Shown here: one piece after another, positions 1-5,339 of the stretch
Layout: each line of letters opens with the position of its first letter
Numbering within the stretch: position 1 is the first letter of the stretch
NCBI GenBank assembly: GCA_035532215.1
Contig: DATKRK010000447.1
Location: 1 to 5,339, forward strand
Direction of reading: 5' to 3'
Source: JAICIG01 sp035532215
Lineage (GTDB): Bacteria > Planctomycetota > Planctomycetia > Pirellulales > JAICIG01
DNA length: 5,339 nucleotides
Program-made: the position numbers and the translations under genes
Notes under the pieces: generated by a model
The model's input: only the letters and a program-made list of their open reading frames with translations
The model's database searches: none
Told to the model about the DNA's origin: nothing

Positions 1-346
1 CCCGCTGGCCGAACCCCCGGCAGCGCCGATCGAGCACCGCCGCCAGATCGAGATCGTCGAATCGCAGCGTCATCGGTTTGATTAAGCGACGATAGAGTGT
101 CGCGGCCAAGAGCGCCGCAGCGGCGCCCAGCAACAATTGCCGCACGGGCAAGCTGAACCGCAGCAGCCAATCGCCCGCCAGGCTGAGCGCGGCCAGCGCT
201 ACGAGCGTCGTCCAAACCCAGGTCACGCCGGAGAGCGCCAACCGGGCCCGCAAGCTGCGCCGCACCCCGGCCAGCCGGCGGCGGACGGCATCGCGCCGCG
301 GGCGCAAGTCTTCGACGATCGTGCGAGGTTCGAGAGTGGCGGACAT
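1..346 (-). CDS. Membrane protein of the BatA/VWA operon, N-terminal part only (gene C)
   Basis: The reading frame opens at an ATG (complement of 344-346) and runs off the left window edge after 115 complete codons, so only the N-terminus is visible. It begins MSATLEPRTIVEDLRPRRD. An Arg-rich segment (about residues 1-36) is followed by a hydrophobic helix at about 37-57, a short loop (GDWLLRFSLPVRQ), a second helix at about 69-86, and a basic stretch (YRRLIKPM). By the positive-inside rule both ends of this hairpin face the cytoplasm. The next stretch, DDLDLAAVLDRRCRGFGQR, resembles the conserved segment after the TM pair in large DUF4175-like proteins found at this place in planctomycete clusters; that family match is from memory and tentative. 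The gene starts 29 nt after the stop of gene B and no Shine-Dalgarno is visible, so co-transcription is likely. The function is unknown; a structural partner of the two VWA proteins is inferred from position. Confidence 0.85.
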   Translation of the reverse strand, partial: MSATLEPRTIVEDLRPRRDAVRRRLAGVRRSLRARLALSGVTWVWTTLVALAALSLAGDWLLRFSLPVRQLLLGAAAALLAATLYRRLIKPMTLRFDDLDLAAVLDRRCRGFGQR

Positions 347-375
347 AGGCGAGTTGGGAGTCAAGAGTTAGCAGA

Positions 376-2841
376 CTAGGCCATGCGATATTTCTTGCGG
401 AGGAGCCATTCGAGGGTCAAGAGCAGCATCACGCTGCCGCAGAGGATCGGCGCGTCCCAGACTTCGTCGCGGTGTTCGAGCGTGCGCGTGACCTGGTGCG
501 TGCGGAACGCGCCCGGCAGCTTTTCGCGTTCGGCGATCGCCAACACGCTGCCGCCCGAGGAGCGGGCGATGTCTTCCAACAGCGGCCGGTCGAGCGTTGG
601 ATTTTCGCGCTCGGCTTGCGGCGGCTCGACGCGGAAAGCCAGCGTGGCGGGCCGCAGGCCGGCTTCCAATTCGCCGGCCGTGCTGGGCACGACGCGAGCC
701 GTGTAGGCCCCAGCCTCCGTGGCGGTGAACGAAGCTTCCAACACGCTCGGGTCGTCGCCCCGCGGCTCGAAGGCCAGCGGCTGCGATGTCTCGGCGCCCC
801 ATTCGATCTCGCCGCGCAGCTCGCTGATCGCCGACGTCTCGGCCGAATTCTCCAACAGTTCCGCCCGCACGGTCACGCGATCGCCCACGCGGTACGCCGT
901 CTTGTCGGTCGCCAAGGTGAACGGATAACGCCCGCCGAGGACCTTGCTGCGGCCGACGCGGTCGATCAGCCGGGCCCAAAAGCCGTCGAAATACCCCTCG
1001 TGCAGGTAGCGCCAGCGATACGTGCTGTCGAAGCCGATGAACACCGTACGTCCAGGACCGTAAAGCTGCGTGGCCATCAAGACGTGCCGGCCGAACTGGT
1101 TCCGCATCCGCGGGTCGCCGTGGCGAGCGAGCACGACGGCGCCCGGCTTGGCCCGCGTGACCGGAAAGTGCCAGTACATGCCGGGCAGGCTGGCCAGTAT
1201 CTCGCGGTTGCGGCCCGGCTCGGGGGCGAACTGGAAGATCGCGTCGGCGGCGCCCTCGGGCGACAGTTCCAGCGTCCAGGTTTCTCGCGAGCTAAGCCGC
1301 ACGTCGGACGACGATTGATACAGGCCGGGATCGCGAACGACCGGCAATATTTTGAGCCACGAGCTGTCGGCGCCGCCGATGCCGAGCGTCGAGCCGTCGC
1401 CGGCGTCGGGGCTGAACAGCTTTTGCGAGCCCAACTCGCCCGCCACGTAGATCAAACCGCCGCCCGCCTCGCCGACGAACTTGGTGATCATCTCGGGCCA
1501 GGCCGGGCCGAGGCCGCGGACGTCGGGATCGAACAGCACCAGCACGTCGTACTGGTCCAGTTCCTTCTGGTTGGCCGGCAGCCGCCTGAGCGGCCGATGC
1601 CCGGCCTGCTCGTAGCCTTGCTCGGCCGTTTGCAGCCAACTGGCGAATTCCAACGCCACGTCGCGCAGCAGGGCGTTGCGCAGGAATTGCACCTCGGGCG
1701 ATGGATAGCCGGCGATCAGCAATACGCGGATTCGCTCGCGGACCACGCGGATCGACACGGTGTCTGAGTTGTCGTCCTCGCTCAGTTCGGGGCCGACATC
1801 GGAAATGCTGGCCCGATAGTCAACGTGGCCAAGCGCCTCGGGAGTGATGCGGAAATTGACTCGCTGCAGCACGGCGTCTTCGCCGAGGATCGCCTGCTCG
1901 CGGCCAACCTCGCGCCACGAACCGTCTTCTTGCCGCTGTTCGAGCGAAACGCTGGCCGTGGCGTCTTTCAAGCCGCGAGAATCGATCAGCACGGAAATAT
2001 CGACCGGATCGCGAATGAAGATTACGGGGCTGGCTTCGATATCGGCGAGCCGTGCGTTGCGCGGGCCTTCGAGCGTGCCGGCGGCCAAGGAAACGATCGG
2101 CACGCCGTCCTTGCCCGCCTGGGCGGCGACGTCGCGCGGATCGGCGCCGGAGTTCGAACGGCCGTCGGTGGCCAACAAAATGCCGGCCAGCGGCTGCCCG
2201 CGATGCGCCGCCAGCGCGCCAGCCAGGGCGTCGCCGATGCCCGTCGCCGAACCGCCGGCGCGCAGGCGATCGAGCGACTTGCCCTCGGCCAGCGGCTTGA
2301 GTTGGCTGTCGAAGGAGTAGAGCGATAGCTCGCGGCCTTCCTGGAGCTTGCCCAGCGCTTCGCCTACGACGCGCTGGACGTGCTCCAGGCGGCTGCGCTG
2401 CCGCAGCGCAGTCAGGTCGGGCTGGCCGTCGGCGGTGCGGAGGCCCATTCGCTCGGCCGTTTCGCGGGCGGTCGAATCGTCGGAATACGGATCGCCCAGC
2501 GACATGCTCTCCGACGTATCGACCAATACCAACAGCCGGGAGGGAATCAGCTCGGGCTTGGTGATCACGATCACCATTTCCAGGAGCATGAACGAGACGC
2601 CGAGCAGAATCAGCACGCGCAGCGAGCCCAACAGCAGCCGCACGGCGAGCGACAGCGAGCGCCCCTCGCGGCGATAGAGCCAGCCGATGCCGAGCACGCC
2701 GGCGACCGCGGCCGCGACGGCCAGCGCCGCCCATTGGCCGCTGGGCAGCGATTGGAATTCCAGATGCCAACGGCTGCCCGGCCCGCGCACCCAATCGGGC
2801 GAGGCCTTCAACCCCAGCAGCCAGTCGAAGAATTCGTTCAT
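376..2841 (-). CDS. Membrane-anchored VWA protein with amidotransferase-like domain (gene B, 821 aa)
   Basis: Residue numbers count from the ATG at 2841. Two TM helices lie at about 37-56 and 69-94, joined by a basic loop (YRREGRSLSLAVR). A VWA domain follows with a complete MIDAS: D108/S110/S112 in VLVDTSESM, T200 in GSATGIGD, and D226 in LLATDGRSNSG. Residues 115-152 form a hydrophilic insert directly after the first MIDAS motif. An Ig-like segment (about 265-368) leads into a Rossmann-type, class-I glutamine-amidotransferase-like domain (RVLLIAGYPSPEV at 372; YDVLVLFDPD; GGGLIYVAGE at 460). The motif DSTYRWRYLHEGYFDGFW (about 605-622) is typical of this large VWA family. An Ig-like region (640-738), a C-terminal TM helix (797-813) and a basic tail (RKKYRMA) complete it. 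The only cysteine is C801, inside the last TM helix, so the amidotransferase-like fold cannot use a Cys nucleophile and is probably a binding module. The VWA is predicted to be periplasmic. A TTG two codons upstream (2847) could add two residues; the ATG is preferred. There is no clear ribosome binding site. The substrate or partner is unknown. Confidence 0.95.
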   Translation of the reverse strand: MNEFFDWLLGLKASPDWVRGPGSRWHLEFQSLPSGQWAALAVAAAVAGVLGIGWLYRREGRSLSLAVRLLLGSLRVLILLGVSFMLLEMVIVITKPELIPSRLLVLVDTSESMSLGDPYSDDSTARETAERMGLRTADGQPDLTALRQRSRLEHVQRVVGEALGKLQEGRELSLYSFDSQLKPLAEGKSLDRLRAGGSATGIGDALAGALAAHRGQPLAGILLATDGRSNSGADPRDVAAQAGKDGVPIVSLAAGTLEGPRNARLADIEASPVIFIRDPVDISVLIDSRGLKDATASVSLEQRQEDGSWREVGREQAILGEDAVLQRVNFRITPEALGHVDYRASISDVGPELSEDDNSDTVSIRVVRERIRVLLIAGYPSPEVQFLRNALLRDVALEFASWLQTAEQGYEQAGHRPLRRLPANQKELDQYDVLVLFDPDVRGLGPAWPEMITKFVGEAGGGLIYVAGELGSQKLFSPDAGDGSTLGIGGADSSWLKILPVVRDPGLYQSSSDVRLSSRETWTLELSPEGAADAIFQFAPEPGRNREILASLPGMYWHFPVTRAKPGAVVLARHGDPRMRNQFGRHVLMATQLYGPGRTVFIGFDSTYRWRYLHEGYFDGFWARLIDRVGRSKVLGGRYPFTLATDKTAYRVGDRVTVRAELLENSAETSAISELRGEIEWGAETSQPLAFEPRGDDPSVLEASFTATEAGAYTARVVPSTAGELEAGLRPATLAFRVEPPQAERENPTLDRPLLEDIARSSGGSVLAIAEREKLPGAFRTHQVTRTLEHRDEVWDAPILCGSVMLLLTLEWLLRKKYRMA

Positions 2842-2855
2842 TCCCAAATCCGTTT

Positions 2856-2865
2856 ACCGTACGGT
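2856..2865. promoter_or_regulatory. Perfect 10-bp palindrome next to the gene B start
   Basis: ACCGTACGGT is a perfect 10-bp palindrome that overlaps box 1 of the neighbouring repeat by three bases. Its near edge is 14 nt from the ATG of gene B, where a bound protein or folded RNA could affect ribosome access. It may equally be only the flank of the repeat element. A regulatory role is inferred from position alone. Confidence 0.3.
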
Positions 2866-2924
2866 GGGCACTGCCCACCAGAAGCAACATCGATCGCGAT
2901 TCATGGTGGGCGAGGCCGCCCTAC
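2863..2924 (-). repeat. Paired GC-rich hairpin boxes, likely dispersed intergenic repeat
   Basis: Box 1 (2863-2879) is GGTGGGCACTGCCCACC, two 8-bp complementary arms around one central base. Box 2 (2905-2924) is GGTGGGCGAGGCCGCCCTAC, which has a 5-bp GGGCG/CGCCC core around an AGGC loop. The inner halves of the boxes also pair with each other: GCCCACCA (2873-2880) and TGGTGGGC (2904-2911) are perfect 8-bp complements around a 23-nt loop, so local and long-range folds compete. That loop contains overlapping palindromes (ATCGAT, CGATCG, ATCGCGAT at 2889-2900). Hairpins of this style are, as I recall, scattered between genes in Pirellulales-like genomes; copy number was not checked. If transcribed with the operon it would sit in the A-B mRNA spacer and could affect mRNA stability or processing. 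Confidence 0.7.
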
Positions 2925-2969
2925 ATCCAATCCCCAACCACAAACCGCCAATGCACCTGCCGGCTGATG

Positions 2970-2990
2970 CCGGCCGCTCGCCGGTTTTTT
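2970..2990 (+). terminator. Terminator-like hairpin on the plus strand, antisense to the operon
   Basis: On the plus strand CCGGC (2970-2974), loop CGCTC, then GCCGG (2980-2984) is followed directly by six T (2985-2990). This is the layout of a factor-independent terminator with a short, all-GC 5-bp stem, extendable by one G-U pair. On the minus strand, where the genes are, the order is reversed (A-tract before the stem), so it would not end gene A mRNA. It overlaps another perfect hairpin, GCCGGCTGATGCCGGC (2959-2974, 6-bp arms), which would compete for 2970-2974. No plus-strand gene leads into it. Confidence 0.35.
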
Positions 2991-2995
2991 CTCCG

Positions 2996-5176
2996 CTACC
3001 TTTGCCTCCCGGTCCACGTCGCCAGGCACGATTCCATCGCCAGCATGCCGAGCAGCCCGATTGCCAACGTGCGCCAGATCTCGCGGCCGCGCACGGCTAG
3101 CGGTGCGTCGTCGGCGGTGGCGGCGGAAATCACTTCGGGCTCGAAACCGCCGAACAGTCCTTTCAGTTCTTCCGACGTCATCCGTTCGAGCCGGCTTTCG
3201 CGGGCGTCGGGGTTCACGGCGAACCATTCGCTTTGCGATGTTGCCGGGGCGACTTGCCAGGCCAGCCTGTACAAGCCGGCGCGGCGCGTGTCGGCGTAGC
3301 TCAAGGTCTGCGACGCCTTTTCATCGTCGATGTTCGACGCTTTCGCCGATTCGCCGCCGCCGAGCGTCACGCTCAGCGGCTGCGGTTTTTCGGCCGCAGG
3401 AACTTCGACCGCCGGGGCCGGCGATGGGTGTACGCGCTTGCCGGGCGGCAACTCGACGTGCAGCACTTCGCCCGCGGTCAGGTTCGAGGATTGATTGTCG
3501 CCGCGGATGACGGCCTTGGCGGCCTCGCGCACGGCGAGCACGTAGCTCGGCTCGGTGGGCCAATCGGTCCAGTTCTTGTCGGCGGTCGTGGTCCAAAGCA
3601 GCACCTGCCCGGCGCCGACGGTGCGTTCCAGCACCGCCGGCGCCGCAGCGGCGCTATTCCAGCGGGCCAAGACGCGCACGCCGGGCTGGTCCTCGGCCAG
3701 TTGCACCTGGTAGAACCGCCGCAGCTTGATCCGTTCGAGCACCGCGGCATTGAGCTGCGCCAGCGCATCGAGCGGCCCGGGCGCCCCGGGTTCGAACAGC
3801 AGCCCGGAAATCTCTTCGTCCACGACAGCTTCCAGCGTCGCGGGCAGCAAGTCGCCGAGCAATTGATTGTAGTTGGCCGGATCGATCTGGTCGCCGACGA
3901 AGATCATCAGCCCGGCTCCCGCTTCAACTTGCCGCTTGAGCCGCTCGGCCTGCTCGGGGGCCAGGCTGGCCACGTTGGCCAGCACGATCAAATCGGGCTG
4001 CCCCGAGGCCAGCGTGGCCCATTCGGCGTCGGTCGCGATCTGCACGCGGAACGCGTCGGCCTCGCCGACGCCCAGCGCCAACGCGAGCCCGAGGAAATCG
4101 ACCTCGCCGCCCAGCGGGTCGCTGGACGGTTCGCCGTCGACCAACAGCAAATACGCCTCTTCGCGCACGCGGCAGGCGGCATAGCGGCGGTTGTCGCCCG
4201 GAAGTTCGTCTTGCGGCAGTTCGAACTCGACGTGGTGCAAGCCGGGCTCCTGGAATGCGGCGACGAGCGGAATCTTGGCCGTTTCGCCAGAAGCGATGGC
4301 GGGCAGCCGGACGACTGTCGGCTTGCCGTCAATCGAGAAGTTCGCATCGAAGGCCGCCAGTTCGCGATCGGTCGCGTTGCGCACGACGGCCTCGAACTGC
4401 ACCGGCTGACCGGCCAGCGCCAGCCGATCGACTTGTTTGAGGTCTTCCGCCGAGACGTTGCCCGTCCGCTCGCTGCCGACGTTGAACACGCGCATCTCTA
4501 ATTGCTGCGAGGCCCAGCGACCGCCAAGTTCGGCCAACGAGTCCTCCCAGCCCGGCCGGCGCAGATCGGTCACGACCGTCAGCTCGCGGATCGGGTACGA
4601 GCCGGAATCGAGCAGTTCGTCGACCGCTTCGAAGACCGGCGCCCAGGCGGTAAACGTTTCGGCTGGCTGTTGCCGGGCGATAAGCCGGGCCGTCTCCTCG
4701 GGGTTGGTCAATTCGACCTCGCGCAGAAGCGGCGTCTTGGGCTGCGAGGCCAGCAGCAGCGTAAAGCGGTCTTTAGGGCCGACCGTCTCCAGTAATTTGA
4801 CGGCCAACGCCTGCGCCTGCTCCCAGGCCGAGCGGCCGCCGTCGCGATAGCCCATGCTCAGCGAATCGTCGAGCAGAATCAATTGACTGGTGCGGCTGCG
4901 GCCGCCGAGCCAGTTGCCCAACCCTGCGGCGTGCATCACTGGCCGGGCAACGAGAAGGAACAACAACAGCACGAGCGCCGTGCGGAGGATCAACAGCAGC
5001 AACTGTTCCAGCCGCACGCGGCGGCGGTTGCGCTGGATCGAAAGTTTCAGGTAGTGCATCGGCGCCCAGTCGATGCGGCGAAAGCGGCGGCGAAACAGCA
5101 AATGGATGATGATCGGGACGGCCGCCAAGGCCATTCCCCAGAGCATCGCAGGAGATAGGTAGGAAATGCTGTCCAT
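2996..5176 (-). CDS. BatA-type N-terminal domain plus VWA membrane protein (gene A, 726 aa)
   Basis: The N-terminus is a classic BatA (aerotolerance regulator N-terminal) domain: TM helix 8-27, a strongly basic loop (FRRRFRRIDWAPMHYLKL and a following Arg cluster), and TM helix about 57-78. The VWA domain follows with MIDAS residues D103/S105/S107 (LLDDSLSMGYRDG), T174 or T176 (ETFTAW) and D204 (VVTDLRRPGW). Residues about 240-335 look like a CARDB/Ig-type beta domain ending in LPGDNRRYAACRV. Residues 341-450 resemble a Rossmann/amidotransferase-like domain (YLLLVDGEP; DLIVLANVASL; GAGLMIFVGDQ). A Pro/Ala-rich linker (about 580-600) and an Ig-like end (AGLYRLAWQVAP) precede a last TM helix (about 701-719) and the tail TGRQR. 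The two cysteines (C335, C717) are not in catalytic contexts. By the positive-inside rule the VWA domain is periplasmic. The protein is much longer than Bacteroides BatA (about 300-350 aa) and matches the extended planctomycete form. The ATG at 5176 is the natural start, as it opens directly onto the BatA domain; no Shine-Dalgarno is visible. Metal-dependent protein binding is inferred from MIDAS; the pathway is unknown. Confidence 0.95.
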   Translation of the reverse strand: MDSISYLSPAMLWGMALAAVPIIIHLLFRRRFRRIDWAPMHYLKLSIQRNRRRVRLEQLLLLILRTALVLLLFLLVARPVMHAAGLGNWLGGRSRTSQLILLDDSLSMGYRDGGRSAWEQAQALAVKLLETVGPKDRFTLLLASQPKTPLLREVELTNPEETARLIARQQPAETFTAWAPVFEAVDELLDSGSYPIRELTVVTDLRRPGWEDSLAELGGRWASQQLEMRVFNVGSERTGNVSAEDLKQVDRLALAGQPVQFEAVVRNATDRELAAFDANFSIDGKPTVVRLPAIASGETAKIPLVAAFQEPGLHHVEFELPQDELPGDNRRYAACRVREEAYLLLVDGEPSSDPLGGEVDFLGLALALGVGEADAFRVQIATDAEWATLASGQPDLIVLANVASLAPEQAERLKRQVEAGAGLMIFVGDQIDPANYNQLLGDLLPATLEAVVDEEISGLLFEPGAPGPLDALAQLNAAVLERIKLRRFYQVQLAEDQPGVRVLARWNSAAAAPAVLERTVGAGQVLLWTTTADKNWTDWPTEPSYVLAVREAAKAVIRGDNQSSNLTAGEVLHVELPPGKRVHPSPAPAVEVPAAEKPQPLSVTLGGGESAKASNIDDEKASQTLSYADTRRAGLYRLAWQVAPATSQSEWFAVNPDARESRLERMTSEELKGLFGGFEPEVISAATADDAPLAVRGREIWRTLAIGLLGMLAMESCLATWTGRQR

Positions 5177-5201
5177 GGATTTCAGACGTGCCTAGCCGCG
5201 A

Positions 5202-5227
5202 AACATCCGGCGACGGACGTTGTTTTT
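5202..5227 (+). terminator. Imperfect hairpin plus T-tract on the plus strand
   Basis: AACATCCG (5202-5209) and CGGACGTT (5214-5221) pair with one A-C mismatch around the tetraloop GCGA, a GNRA type, followed by GTTTTT (5222-5227). On the plus strand this has terminator form. On the minus strand the mismatch becomes a G-U pair, giving a full 8-bp stem in the 5' leader of gene A mRNA, but without a trailing T-tract. A terminator role is uncertain because no plus-strand gene is seen. Confidence 0.3.
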
Positions 5228-5272
5228 ACGAGACATCGCGCGAGTTCGAGGATGTTGCGTTCTTTTGCGTAG

Positions 5273-5292
5273 CCCAGGCATTTATGCCTGGG
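5273..5292. repeat. Perfect 9-bp inverted repeat with tiny loop
   Basis: CCCAGGCAT and ATGCCTGGG are perfect complements separated by TT, so the DNA is symmetric and the RNA would form a very stable hairpin from either strand. It is followed by another palindrome, CTCGCGAG (5294-5301). There is no T-tract beside it on either strand, so it does not look like a terminator. Its form suggests a dispersed intergenic repeat of the kind seen in planctomycete genomes; this is recollection and was not tested by search. Confidence 0.7.
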
Positions 5293-5339
5293 ACTCGCGA
5301 GCCGTTGAAATCCCCTCGCCCGAATGGCGCCTCTGGGCC

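Larger units (their letters stand above)
2842..2995. other. Intra-operon spacer between genes A and B
   Basis: This is a 154-bp non-coding gap between the TAG of gene A and the ATG of gene B, about five times longer than the 29-nt gap between B and C. No open frame with protein-like composition was seen in it. It contains nested palindromes and a long-range inverted repeat at 2856-2924, and two overlapping hairpins at 2959-2984, the second followed by six T on the plus strand. No convincing sigma-70-type promoter for gene B was seen. Confidence 0.8.
5177..5339. other. Leader region upstream of gene A, no supported gene
   Basis: These 163 bp reach the right window edge. Two minus-strand frames stay open from the edge for some distance, but their translations show no recognisable family end. 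A 29-codon Arg-rich minus-strand ORF here is judged to be chance. The tail of an upstream gene (DUF58 in related clusters) cannot be excluded in the outer 40 bp. The region holds a perfect 9-bp hairpin (5273-5292) and a weaker hairpin with a T-tract (5202-5227). I could not identify a promoter with confidence. Confidence 0.6.

Noticed and set aside
137..379. An 80-codon plus-strand frame at the left edge
   Set aside because: It lies antisense to gene C, is Pro/Gln/Arg/Gly-rich, and has no recognisable family.
472..1767. A 431-codon open frame on the plus strand, antisense to gene B
   Set aside because: Its translation is rich in Arg, Gln, His and Ala with no domain, and it lies fully opposite a gene with clear VWA motifs. 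High GC leaves antisense frames open by codon bias.
1820..2890. A 356-codon minus-strand frame overlapping the 5' part of gene B
   Set aside because: It is a shifted frame of gene B with an Arg/Ala-rich product; gene B carries the conserved TM and MIDAS motifs in its own frame.
2380..2967. A plus-strand frame of 195 codons that extends from gene B antisense into the A-B gap
   Set aside because: It is Gln/Arg/His-rich without motifs, mostly antisense to gene B, and reads through palindromic repeat DNA.
2842..2995. CRISPR or insertion-sequence remnant in the A-B gap
   Set aside because: There are no regularly spaced direct repeats, no target-site duplication was recognised and no transposase fragment is present; the palindromes fit a dispersed hairpin repeat better.
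3233..4501. A 422-codon open frame on the plus strand, antisense to gene A
   Set aside because: It has the same low-complexity Arg/Gln/Gly/His composition and no recognisable motif, and it mirrors the codon structure of gene A.
5195..5284. A 29-codon minus-strand ORF starting in the 9-bp hairpin and ending at a TAG in the leader (contains MSRKNNVRRRMFRG)
   Set aside because: It is short, Arg-rich, lacks a ribosome binding site and is built from repeat-like palindromic DNA; no support beyond an open frame.

Overview
The window is a GC-rich (roughly 65% G+C by eye), compact stretch of bacterial chromosome. All convincing genes lie on the minus strand, so the operon reads from high to low coordinates. 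Two complete large genes and the 5' part of a third are present. The gene set is a BatA-type membrane VWA protein, then a second membrane VWA protein with a class-I-amidotransferase-like fold, then an Arg-rich two-helix membrane protein. It resembles the MoxR/DUF58/BatA-type clusters common in Planctomycetota. GC-rich hairpin repeats between the genes and weak or absent Shine-Dalgarno sequences also fit a planctomycete, perhaps of the Pirellulales. That assignment is an inference from gene order and style; no marker gene is present.

Layout in transcription order. (1) 5339-5177 is a leader with no supported gene. It holds a 9-bp perfect hairpin (5273-5292) and a second hairpin followed by a T-tract on the plus strand (5202-5227). 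(2) 5176-2996 is gene A, 726 aa: BatA N-terminal membrane domain, VWA domain with full MIDAS, Ig/CARDB-like segment, Rossmann-like domain and C-terminal TM helix. (3) 2995-2842 is a spacer of about 150 bp inside the operon. It holds an array of nested palindromes ending 14 nt before the next start, and a plus-strand terminator-like hairpin. (4) 2841-376 is gene B, 821 aa: two N-terminal TM helices, VWA with full MIDAS, amidotransferase-like domain, Ig-like region and C-terminal TM helix. (5) 375-347 is a 29-nt gap. (6) 346 to beyond position 1 is gene C, of which 115 codons are visible.

Positive-inside reasoning predicts that A and B are anchored at both ends, with their metal-binding VWA domains on the outer (periplasmic) face of the inner membrane. 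Gene C is probably their membrane partner. In related clusters a cytoplasmic MoxR-type AAA+ ATPase and a DUF58 protein usually sit upstream; here they would lie beyond position 5339 and are not visible. The biochemical role of these planctomycete clusters is not established. Bat proteins were first linked to aerotolerance in Bacteroides, and MoxR-VWA pairs elsewhere act as chaperones for metal insertion or complex assembly.

I found no RNA gene, CRISPR array, insertion sequence or obvious new defence system. The most interesting features are the structured repeats in both non-coding gaps and the tandem pair of differently built VWA proteins.
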